A stretch of DNA of 31,803 bases from DSWT01 sp035415725 (GTDB taxonomy: Bacteria > Chloroflexota > Anaerolineae > B4-G1 > SLSP01): assembly GCA_035415725.1 (NCBI GenBank), contig DAOOGN010000048.1, forward strand, positions 1-31,803, written 5' to 3'. The number at the start of each line of letters is the position of its first letter. The stretch's first letter is position 1. The notes beneath the pieces were generated by a model. That model saw only the letters and a list, made by a program, of their open reading frames with translations, had not been told where the DNA came from and ran no database searches. A program made the position numbers and the translations under genes. Positions 15,226-23,113 of the stretch are shown here, piece after piece.

Positions 15226-16200
15226 GTGCACGATACTGAAACACTAGCGGCTGTACTGGCAATGGCTCGACGCGCCCTGGCAATTCTTGAGGAGCAGGCT
15301 GCCGGTTATACGGCTCTGACGATTCCGGCGCATCTCAAAATCGAGTTGGAGGCGAAGCGGCGTGAGGTGGCAGAATTGGAAGCACAGGAGGACCATCGTG
15401 GTGATTCAAAGGCTGCTGCATTCCAGCCACCCACCGGCCTTATCCGCGAGCGTTGGGCGCTGCTCGTGGGTGTGGACTATTACGTTGATCCTGGCTTCGC
15501 ATGCCTGAAGTACTGCGTCGAAGATGTGTTAGCGCTGCAAGCCACGCTCGAAGCAGTGGGGTACACCGTCGTTGCCTTGCACGATGCTGCGCCGCACGAG
15601 CACCTCCTGCCTACCCGCGATAACGTCGAGGCCGAATTGACCCGCATCTGCAACGCCGCCGAACAAGATGATCTCATCTGGGTGCATTTCTCCTGTCACG
15701 GCAAACTGGTCGAAGGGCAACCGGTGCTGCTCACCCGCGAGAGCCGCACCCCTACGTTGGCGAAGAAGGCCTTGCGGCTTGCCGAGGTGGAGCAGGCATT
15801 GCGCCACAGCCCTGCTCGTCGCCAGGTGCTGACCCTCGATGCCTGTCATACCGGTGTCGAGATCGGGCGTGATCTGGCGGATCCGGCGTTCATCCGCAAC
15901 GCCTACGAATTGGCCGAAGGTTTTGCGCTCCTGGCGGCAAGCACTTCACAGCAAGTGGCTCAGGAATGGGCTGCGAAAGAACATGGCGTGTTCACGTACT
16001 TCTTGTTGGAAGGGTTAAGCGGCAAAGCCGACCGGACGAATAAGGGCTTCATCACCGTGAACGATTTGACCACATACACCCTCGATGGTTTACGTAAGTG
16101 GAATGTTACCCACGGCGGTATCCTCCAGGAGCCAACGGCGCGCGTAGAGGGATTGGGGGATATGATCGTGGCGGATTTGCGCGGGGCCGGCAAGACGTAG
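15226..16200 (+). CDS. Caspase-like protease (peptidase C14) with N-terminal helical adaptor module
   Basis: A 324-residue protein. Residues 76-310 form a caspase/metacaspase-like fold: the opening WALLVGVDYYVDPGFACLKY, the catalytic histidine His158 in VHFSCHGK, and the catalytic cysteine Cys207 in LTLDACHTG. It should cleave proteins after a specific residue when activated. Residues 11-55 form a separate helical module (ARRALAILEEQAAG...KRREVAELEAQ) that is 35/45 identical to residues 14-58 of the NTPase at 17088. Such effector-associated modules are thought to tether effectors to sensors by like-with-like contact. The start is a GTG at 15226 with GAGGTGA just upstream; the module begins 11 residues in, which supports it. 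No signal peptide or membrane segment is visible. Confidence 0.85.
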   Translation: MHDTETLAAVLAMARRALAILEEQAAGYTALTIPAHLKIELEAKRREVAELEAQEDHRGDSKAAAFQPPTGLIRERWALLVGVDYYVDPGFACLKYCVEDVLALQATLEAVGYTVVALHDAAPHEHLLPTRDNVEAELTRICNAAEQDDLIWVHFSCHGKLVEGQPVLLTRESRTPTLAKKALRLAEVEQALRHSPARRQVLTLDACHTGVEIGRDLADPAFIRNAYELAEGFALLAASTSQQVAQEWAAKEHGVFTYFLLEGLSGKADRTNKGFITVNDLTTYTLDGLRKWNVTHGGILQEPTARVEGLGDMIVADLRGAGKT

Positions 16201-16297
16201 CCTTGCTGACAGACAATCTTGGCCACAACTACCCATCAACTCTGCAGCCGCTAGAGGGTTTGTGGAGAAATCGTGGGGAAAGTGTGGGATTGTCCCA

Positions 16298-16329
16298 TTG
16301 AATTGAATTGAACTCCCCATTATAATGGG
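16298..16329 (+). promoter_or_regulatory. Promoter with palindromic -10 for the HAD-NTPase operon
   Basis: TTGAAT (16298-16303), a 17-base spacer and TATAAT (16321-16326). The -10 box lies in the perfect 14-bp palindrome CCCATTATAATGGG (16316-16329). A second inverted repeat, TGGGA-TTG-TCCCA, lies just upstream at about 16285-16297. The transcript would have a ~60-base leader before the ATG at 16394 and serve the genes to 23089. Confidence 0.68.
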
Positions 16330-16393
16330 AAGCGTCAAGCCAATGAGAATAGAAGGCGGCTATTTTTCTGTTTCCAGAAACAAGGGGGAGGAG

Positions 16394-17068
16394 ATGCCAA
16401 TTCGTGAAGTCTTTTTTGATCTGGGTGATACATTGGTCGAAACCAAACCCGAAATGTACGTTGACGCTGCACAAAGAATAGCCGTTGAAGGTGGAAAAAA
16501 TATCACGGCAGATGATCTACGAGAAGCCATAAAGGATGAATGGTACGAAAGAAATGGTGAAGACATCCAATGGGTTAACACAGATGAGGTCGAAATTCGG
16601 TATTGGCGAGAATTCTATCGCAGTGTACTAGAACGATTAGGTGTGAATACGCCATCACAAGTATTGGTCGATCTGCTTGCACATAGAGCCGCTGATCCAA
16701 ATTCTTTCGGATGTTTTGAGGATGTGGAAGAAATTCTGGCGGCGCTGAAACGCAAGGGTATAGAGATTGGGTTAATCTCCAATGCTTTTCCATCGGCGAG
16801 GCACATTATGGACAAGTTGGGTTTGACACACTGGTTTAACCCGCTTGTGTTATCGTACGAATACACTTGCGCCAAACCTTGTTTAGAAATTTATCAGTAT
16901 GCAATAGACTGTGCTGGCATCAAACCCGAAGAGGCACTATTTGTGGATGATCGCTTTAAATTTATCGCCGGTGCTGTTGAAGTAGGGATGGAAATTAGGT
17001 TATTGGATCGTGAAGGAAAATGTAAGAGTGAATACCCGAAGATTAACAGTTTGTGTGAATTGTTGTGA
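16394..17068 (+). CDS. HAD superfamily hydrolase
   Basis: A 224-residue HAD-IA type phosphatase-like protein. Motif I is FFDLGDTLVET, with nucleophile Asp9; the residue two places later is Gly rather than the usual second Asp. Motif II is GLISNAF, the lysine of motif III is in CAKPCLEIYQ, and motif IV is LFVDDRFKFI. A helical cap lies at about residues 20-90. The variant first motif is frequent in uncharacterised HAD-IA members. The ATG at 16394 has GGGGGAGGAG upstream. It lies between the caspase gene and the NTPase genes, ending 19 bases before the next start, so it is apparently cotranscribed with the NTPases. Base composition is visibly more A+T-rich than the flanking core genes. Whether it acts in the conflict system or is a passenger cannot be told. 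Confidence 0.85.
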   Translation: MPIREVFFDLGDTLVETKPEMYVDAAQRIAVEGGKNITADDLREAIKDEWYERNGEDIQWVNTDEVEIRYWREFYRSVLERLGVNTPSQVLVDLLAHRAADPNSFGCFEDVEEILAALKRKGIEIGLISNAFPSARHIMDKLGLTHWFNPLVLSYEYTCAKPCLEIYQYAIDCAGIKPEEALFVDDRFKFIAGAVEVGMEIRLLDREGKCKSEYPKINSLCELL

Positions 17069-17087
17069 TATGCAATAGGAGTTGGAT

Positions 17088-18764
17088 ATGTCGAGAAAAG
17101 CCGAAGTTGAAAATAGTAGTGATGCTCTGAAAAAAGCACGTCGTGCCCTTGCAATTCTCGAAGAGCAGGCTGCGGGTTTTGGCAAATTACACATCCCGGC
17201 AAATTTACAGATTGAACTTGAAGAGAAGCGTCGTGAAGTCGCAGAACTTGAGGCGCAAGGCCCAGAGTTTTCAACAAACAATGACAATATCAACACTGAT
17301 TTACATACAAACAGTTCACAGCAAAAAGGTACAACACAAATCAACGTTGTTATTACCGGTGATGGCAATGTTATCGGCGATAGAAGCACAAGTCAGGTGA
17401 CAAAAATACCCGCACCTCCATCGTCTGAACCTCAAAATCAAGATAGAGAAGCGCCTGCGTGGTTTGGAAACATTGGTCTGAGCAAAAATCCATTTGAACA
17501 CTTGACAGCAGAAGAGGATGGTGATGACCTCTTACGCTATCGAATCCAACCACAAGCGTTACGGCCTTTGGAAAGGCAAATCCGTGGCGACGAGACTATT
17601 AGCCGCTGGATCGTGTTTGGCGATGAAGGTTTCGGGAAAACGGCTTTGCGTATGAGAATAGCACAGAGTCATTATCCTTTGAAAACACAGGATAAAGTAT
17701 TGTGTATTGTGTATGATGCGGAAGCTTTGAACAATGTTCTGGCCTACGCTAATCATTCGCTAGAAACCTTGAAACCAACTCATTATGTGGACGTCGCCTA
17801 TGAGTTAGTTCGGGACGTTCTAGAAGACGCCAAAGCCTTCAAAAAATCTCCCGCTTCTGATGTAAGTGCCCGGCAAGCGCTGAACACTATAACTCAAGCC
17901 GTTTTGCATCAGGGATTCAGATATTTGCTGTGTCTAGTTGATCAGGTAGATGCAGTCGAGATTGTCGAGATTGAAACACATCCGGAGAAGATATTGTTAT
18001 TCCTCAAGCCATTGATGCGTTTAGACCAGTTAGCATTGTCAGGATTGGCATTTCGCTATTTCCTACCCAGTGATTTGGCACCACTTATGTATGCGCAACA
18101 GAAGACTTTACATTTAGGTCGTTATCAAATTTTTCCCCTAGAGTGGACTGAAGAAGATCTGGAAAGGCTGATAACCCAGAGACTGTCCACATTTTCGAAG
18201 TCTATACTCAATCCATATACTTCCCTGGGCCAATTGTGTGAGCCAGGGGCCAATTTTGACGCCCCCATTGATCAAGCGTTGGTTCGGTTGGCCGAAGGTA
18301 GCCCACGCGCGGTGGTTTGGCTGGCGAATCGTCTGATTCAGGTACACTGCCAGGCAGAAAATCCGCCGCGCTTTATCCAGCCGGCGACATGGCAGCAAGT
18401 CAAAGTTGACTGGCGGAGGTATGGACGAGACCAGTTGTTTGGATCACCGGCACAGAGTGAGGGCTTTGGGCTGGCCGGAGATCGCATCTACTTTCAGGGC
18501 AAGGAGGTTGTCCTGTCCGAGAAGTATGATGCGCTTTTGCAGTGCCTGATCCGATCCGGTGACAAGGTTTGCACTAAAGAGGAATTGATACAGGCGGGAT
18601 GGCCTGGTGAGCGCCCGGAAGGCGTTACCGAGGCTGCTTTGGCAGAGGCTGTGCGGCGTATGAAAGTAGAACTGAAAAGAATGGGGTACGATTCCGGGTG
18701 GGTTAAGACTGTGCGAGGACGGGGATACCGTCTACAGAAACCCCAAGAGCATAGTAAAGGCTAG
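17088..18764 (+). CDS. NTPase with N-terminal adaptor module and C-terminal OmpR-type winged helix
   Basis: A 558-residue protein. Residues 14-58 are the same helical module as in the caspase-like protein. A low-complexity linker follows, with VVITGDGNVIGDRS (88-100). Residues ~125-440 form a P-loop NTPase of the AAA/STAND type: the NPF entry motif (GLSKNPFEHLTAEED), Walker A GDEGFGKT (178-185), and a Walker B-like LLCLVDQVDA. Residues ~462-552 form a Trans_reg_C winged helix, with TKEELIQAGWPG and TVRGRGYRL at the wing. It could therefore bind both DNA and the caspase. ATG 17088 was chosen for AGGAG 6 bases upstream; the earlier TTG at 17082 has none. The next gene follows after 18 bases. 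Confidence 0.82.
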   Translation: MSRKAEVENSSDALKKARRALAILEEQAAGFGKLHIPANLQIELEEKRREVAELEAQGPEFSTNNDNINTDLHTNSSQQKGTTQINVVITGDGNVIGDRSTSQVTKIPAPPSSEPQNQDREAPAWFGNIGLSKNPFEHLTAEEDGDDLLRYRIQPQALRPLERQIRGDETISRWIVFGDEGFGKTALRMRIAQSHYPLKTQDKVLCIVYDAEALNNVLAYANHSLETLKPTHYVDVAYELVRDVLEDAKAFKKSPASDVSARQALNTITQAVLHQGFRYLLCLVDQVDAVEIVEIETHPEKILLFLKPLMRLDQLALSGLAFRYFLPSDLAPLMYAQQKTLHLGRYQIFPLEWTEEDLERLITQRLSTFSKSILNPYTSLGQLCEPGANFDAPIDQALVRLAEGSPRAVVWLANRLIQVHCQAENPPRFIQPATWQQVKVDWRRYGRDQLFGSPAQSEGFGLAGDRIYFQGKEVVLSEKYDALLQCLIRSGDKVCTKEELIQAGWPGERPEGVTEAALAEAVRRMKVELKRMGYDSGWVKTVRGRGYRLQKPQEHSKG

Positions 18765-18782
18765 TGCAAAAGGAGGTATCGT

Positions 18783-20033
18783 ATGAACCGATCGAACGAA
18801 CGCTGTGTGACCAATCATAGCGGCGTATGGACTGAGTTAATCGCTCTATGTCTGGATATGCTTCGGACGTTGCCAGAACATCCCGAAATCCGTTTGTTGA
18901 ACTTCTGGACTTACCGGGGTGGAGGAAAAACAACCTTCCTGCACCATCTTAAGGCGGCGCTCACCGTGCCGGAGGTTGCACTGGTAGGTTTATGGGATGC
19001 TGCTGTTTCTGAGGTTCAGCAAGTCATACAGGAAATCTTGTGCGCGGTTGAAATGTCTTCTCACACCAAGAAAGTAGTTTTGTTGGATAATTTGGATAAC
19101 TGGCTGCGTGCGGGCGACGGTGAAAGCTTCTTTGAATTTGAACGGCAACTCGTTCTGCCATTACTGGAGAGGAGGGATGTTCTATTGATAACGACTGCCC
19201 AAATTCCGGTTCATCAATGGCGTGAATACGATGTGCGCATTCACCAGGAAAATCATCTTATTCGCGCCTTGAACAAAGCAGAGGTTACCCATTTGACAGA
19301 AACATGGGCGCTCGATGCGAACTGGCTTTTTGAACAGAGTCTGGGATACCTCCAAATCCTTTGCTGGTTACAACAGGAACCGCATCTTTCAGAAGAGGCA
19401 TTAGCACAGCGCATAGCCGATTATTTTCTGTCCGCTTTCTCTCCTATGGTGCGCGAGCTAGCCGCGGTTGCTGCGCTGCTGCCTTCGTTTGACGTTGCCG
19501 TCTTGCGTGACGTTTTGCCGGCAGAAGAGCAGGAGACGCCAGAGGGACTCTATGCTGTCTATATAGATCGCATCCGCGAGTTAATAGCTGCCGGGCTGGT
19601 GGCCTGGGATATGCGTATGGGCGCTTATCACTTCCCTAATGCTACCCTCCGCCGTTTGCTGGCGCGCAGTTTTCAAATATGCCACCGAGAGAATTTCACA
19701 CGTGTACATGAAAGAGCTATGTTATACTACCAGGCCGAAGCGCGCCGCCCTGGCTATCTTCACTATACGTTGGTCAGCGCGCTCTATCACATGGCTTCTT
19801 TTCAATCTGCTCAAGCTGATGGAGACGTCGGAGGTTCCTGTAAACGTTGGGTGCAGGATCATATATCCTTATGGGCAGGGGCAGATTGGCCGGCTGTGTT
19901 ACAGGCCTGGCAAAGCGGGGCCGGCGATAAAACGGTTAACGAAGAATTACAAGCTCTACTCGGCGTCGAGGTTGTCGATGAAATCACGCAGATGTTGACA
20001 GCAGCACAACAGGGTATGGAGGTAACACAATGA
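18783..20033 (+). CDS. Short STAND-like P-loop NTPase
   Basis: A 416-residue protein. A Walker A-like segment, TYRGGGKT (43-50), starts with Thr where Gly or Ala is usual. A Walker B-like VVLLDNLDNW follows at about residue 104, then a RHIQ-type sensor region (VRIHQENHLIRALNKAEV). Residues ~205-330 look like the winged-helix and helical parts found after the NTPase core in NB-ARC/NACHT-like proteins (ELAAVAALLPSFDVAVLRDV ... IRELIAAGLVAWD). It lacks C-terminal repeats. It starts behind AGGAGG, 18 bases after the preceding NTPase gene, and its stop codon overlaps the next start (ATGA, 4 bases), so the two products are translationally coupled and probably made in fixed ratio. Assignment to the STAND class is by motif order. 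Confidence 0.72.
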   Translation: MNRSNERCVTNHSGVWTELIALCLDMLRTLPEHPEIRLLNFWTYRGGGKTTFLHHLKAALTVPEVALVGLWDAAVSEVQQVIQEILCAVEMSSHTKKVVLLDNLDNWLRAGDGESFFEFERQLVLPLLERRDVLLITTAQIPVHQWREYDVRIHQENHLIRALNKAEVTHLTETWALDANWLFEQSLGYLQILCWLQQEPHLSEEALAQRIADYFLSAFSPMVRELAAVAALLPSFDVAVLRDVLPAEEQETPEGLYAVYIDRIRELIAAGLVAWDMRMGAYHFPNATLRRLLARSFQICHRENFTRVHERAMLYYQAEARRPGYLHYTLVSALYHMASFQSAQADGDVGGSCKRWVQDHISLWAGADWPAVLQAWQSGAGDKTVNEELQALLGVEVVDEITQMLTAAQQGMEVTQ

Positions 20034-23000
20034 GCACACAAGCGTATCCATGGATTGCACGCAAAGTGGCCGATGAGATCTATGAAAAAGTGATCACTGC
20101 CGATAATGCGCCTGTCATTTATTTCATCCAGGCACCGGCCGGCGCAGGTAAGACCTTTCTTGCCCGTGATATCGGTGTGCGACTGGGGAGTCCCACCGGT
20201 TACGAGCCTTCGCGCCTGGGGAACGTCACCTGGTCAGGCATCCTTGACGTCTACGATCCCGATACGAACAGCAATCAGGGCATCGAGCGTCGTTTGATCG
20301 AGGCATTCTCTCACACCGGATTGGAGTTCGAAGCCTATCATGAAGCGCGAAGTATGTACGATGTGTGGTTCAAAGGTGGCATTGTTGGCTCGAGCCTCGA
20401 AGACCAACGCAGGAAAGTGGAGACTGCTTTTGCCGAGGGCTTGAAATTGGCGTCGGCACAGCAAATTTTAGTGTTGGCCTTTGATACCATTGAACGCCTC
20501 GAGAGTGCGCTAGATCCCTTGCAACAAGCACAAGCCGATAGCGACACAACGGCGGTGATGGATTGGCTCATTTTTCAAATAACCCGCCTGGAGAAAGGCG
20601 CCGTTCTGTTATTGGGCCGGCGCGCCAGCCGCTTCTATCAAAAGCTGTGCGCTGCGCTTGCCGAAGCGCGTCGTCCGGCGCCTCGGTCATTTGATCTGGG
20701 TGCGCTTGACGCCGCTGAGGCGCAAATTTTCTTCGCCGATCGTATCCAACGTTATCCGCAGTTATCCCATTTGCTGGATGAAGATTTACAGGCTTTGTTG
20801 CTGGAACGCACCGCGGGCAATCCTTTATTGCTAGACCTGGCATTGTTGAGCCTGTTAGAGTCGCACGACCCTGGTTCTGTCAAGCAGGCATTGGCAGAGC
20901 CTGAAGGGATACGCGCCGTGGAAAGAGCGTTGTTGAGCGCCTATATGAACGCCTTCAAAAAATCGGAGCGCCCAACGCTGTTGCGCTACCTGGCTTTGGC
21001 GCGTAACGGCCTATTCCCCGAATTGTTACAGATGTTGGAACCAGAACACGCCACTGCGTTGATCGCTGAATTACAAACAATAGAGGCATTGCCCTTTGTT
21101 AAAGTCCGTAACATTTCAGTAGCTGTGCCCGGCCAAGAGCAGCGCGCTTTACGGCGCACCTATTTCCTGCACGATGCAATGTACGCGTTGTGTGATGAAG
21201 TTTGGCTCAGACCCGAACAGGTTGTACGCGACAGTCGGCGGTTGGTCGACTGGTACGATGCGCAGGCCGAGAAGCAGCCAGAGGCAGATTTGTGGGTCGA
21301 ATCGCTTTTTTACCGTATGCGTGCCGATCCGGTCGCCGGCTATCAATGGTACTTGCAACAGGCAGATCAGGCCATTCGCAGTGCGCATACCGGATTGGAT
21401 ATGCGACTACGCGATGCGATGGGACTATTTCTCACCAGCGCCTCCGCTGATACGGCAGAAGACCGCGGACAATTGTTGAGTAGCCCGATTGATCGCAACA
21501 ACATTGCTGTGCTGATGCCGAATATCTTTGACGACTTCCGTCTGGATAGCGCCATCCTGTGGATGAAGCGTTATATGATACGTGGGAAGACAGAACAAGC
21601 CGTGGAAATTGGCGATAAGGAACTATCGTGGGTGGAAGAACAGTTCCGCCGGTCCCCCGAACGATACCGTCTGGCCCTGGCCGAGTTCTTGCTCTGGTAT
21701 GGTCAGGCGACCATGTATGGGTATGAGATCGATAAAGCGTTGGAACTTTATCAGCGCGTGATTGATTTACTTCCGCCGTTCTCCGCGGACGAATCGTTGA
21801 AAGAAGTTCTAGCCGGTTTAAATGAGTTCGAGCGCTGGCGTCTGAGTCTGGTGCTCGGACGCACGTATAACAATCGGGGTTATGCACATTGGATGTACAA
21901 AGGTCAATATCATCTGGCGCTCCAGGAGTTTCAGCAGGCGGTTCACCTTTTCCGCATGGCCGATCTGGAAATAAAGAGTCTGGAAGAAGAACTGGCGAAT
22001 ACAAACGATAATATGGGGCGCGTTTATGCTATCCTGGGTAGCGAATTCCAGGCTATTCAATTGATTAAAAAGGGACTTGAAAAGCGTGAGGCTTTAGGTT
22101 TGAACTACCGTGTCGCCTTGAGCATGAATTCGTTAGCCCTGGCGTTAAATCGCTTGGGCCGTGTGGAACAAGCGCTTAAGACCATAGAACCTGCCTTGAT
22201 ACATTTTCGCCGCATCGAGGTTGCCCGTGGAATTGGTCTGGGCATGCTCACCCGTGGCATGATCTATCGCAATATGGCGGAAATGTACGACGAATTGAAT
22301 ATCTCTGTAGAAGAGGCGCTCAGGTACACCACTGTGGCCGAGACCGATCTCAAAGAGGCCGTGCGGCATTTCTCGGAGTTCGTCAAGGAGCCAATCCGCG
22401 AAGTGCAGGCACGCAATGAAATGGCTTGTTGCCAGCGCGCACGTTACCTGTTTTTGCGCGCCAGTGCGGCCATGAAGAACGAACAGGACATGGCCTTGGT
22501 TCAGGGACGCGCATACTTTCGTCAGGCCATCGAATTGGCGCATCAACAAAACTATATCGTGGATGAACTGGACTCTATGCAGGATTTAGCCGTATTGCTG
22601 ACCCGCGCAGAACAATACGATGACGCGGAACGATACTTGAATGTGATCCGTTCCAAAATTCCAGAGCAGTACGTGATCCGATCAGGACACGGCCTGGTGG
22701 AAATTGCTGTTGCAGAGCGCGTAGATGCTTTTTATAAACTCCTGGGCCAGGTGGAATTGCTGGAAGGGGCGATTGTGTATGCGAGGGGCGTGCACCTGGC
22801 ACGTGAAAGAGGATTATCAGATGATAAGCGGAAGCAGCCGACGCGCGAATCATGGATAGAAACCGCACGCCACTATTTGTTAGCAGTATCCTATTTTAGC
22901 CACTATGCTACGGAAACTTTTGTGCGTAGCCTGACTTTTGAACGTATCTATAAGCGCTTTGAAGATTGTGACCCGGCATTGATACGCGAAATTACGCAGG

Positions 23001-23089
23001 TATATATGCCTCAATGGATGGCAGACTATAAATTGCCGGAGGCACTGGTGCGCAGCTTGTTTCAGGACGTCTTTGGCTTGTTCAGTTGA
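20030..23089 (+). CDS. Large STAND-like NTPase with TPR-like repeats
   Basis: A 1019-residue protein. The P-loop is APAGAGKT (35-42), with the Walker B-like LVLAFDTIERL near residue 147 and a winged-helix-like region to about 420. From about residue 510 the sequence is all-helical with TPR-like units, clearest at YNNRGYAHWMYKGQYHLALQ, MGRVYAILGSEFQAIQLIKK and NSLALALNRLGRVEQALKTI, continuing to ~960. NTPase plus superstructure-forming repeats is the architecture of ligand-sensing STAND proteins, in which repeats detect a trigger and the NTPase oligomerises. This is the best candidate for the sensor of the island. It has no recognised effector domain of its own, so signalling must pass to the smaller NTPases and the caspase. 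It is convergent with the mutase gene, 24 bases apart. Confidence 0.8.
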   Translation: MSTQAYPWIARKVADEIYEKVITADNAPVIYFIQAPAGAGKTFLARDIGVRLGSPTGYEPSRLGNVTWSGILDVYDPDTNSNQGIERRLIEAFSHTGLEFEAYHEARSMYDVWFKGGIVGSSLEDQRRKVETAFAEGLKLASAQQILVLAFDTIERLESALDPLQQAQADSDTTAVMDWLIFQITRLEKGAVLLLGRRASRFYQKLCAALAEARRPAPRSFDLGALDAAEAQIFFADRIQRYPQLSHLLDEDLQALLLERTAGNPLLLDLALLSLLESHDPGSVKQALAEPEGIRAVERALLSAYMNAFKKSERPTLLRYLALARNGLFPELLQMLEPEHATALIAELQTIEALPFVKVRNISVAVPGQEQRALRRTYFLHDAMYALCDEVWLRPEQVVRDSRRLVDWYDAQAEKQPEADLWVESLFYRMRADPVAGYQWYLQQADQAIRSAHTGLDMRLRDAMGLFLTSASADTAEDRGQLLSSPIDRNNIAVLMPNIFDDFRLDSAILWMKRYMIRGKTEQAVEIGDKELSWVEEQFRRSPERYRLALAEFLLWYGQATMYGYEIDKALELYQRVIDLLPPFSADESLKEVLAGLNEFERWRLSLVLGRTYNNRGYAHWMYKGQYHLALQEFQQAVHLFRMADLEIKSLEEELANTNDNMGRVYAILGSEFQAIQLIKKGLEKREALGLNYRVALSMNSLALALNRLGRVEQALKTIEPALIHFRRIEVARGIGLGMLTRGMIYRNMAEMYDELNISVEEALRYTTVAETDLKEAVRHFSEFVKEPIREVQARNEMACCQRARYLFLRASAAMKNEQDMALVQGRAYFRQAIELAHQQNYIVDELDSMQDLAVLLTRAEQYDDAERYLNVIRSKIPEQYVIRSGHGLVEIAVAERVDAFYKLLGQVELLEGAIVYARGVHLARERGLSDDKRKQPTRESWIETARHYLLAVSYFSHYATETFVRSLTFERIYKRFEDCDPALIREITQVYMPQWMADYKLPEALVRSLFQDVFGLFS

Positions 23090-23113
23090 CGTTATGGAGC
23101 CGAGGTGGCATCT

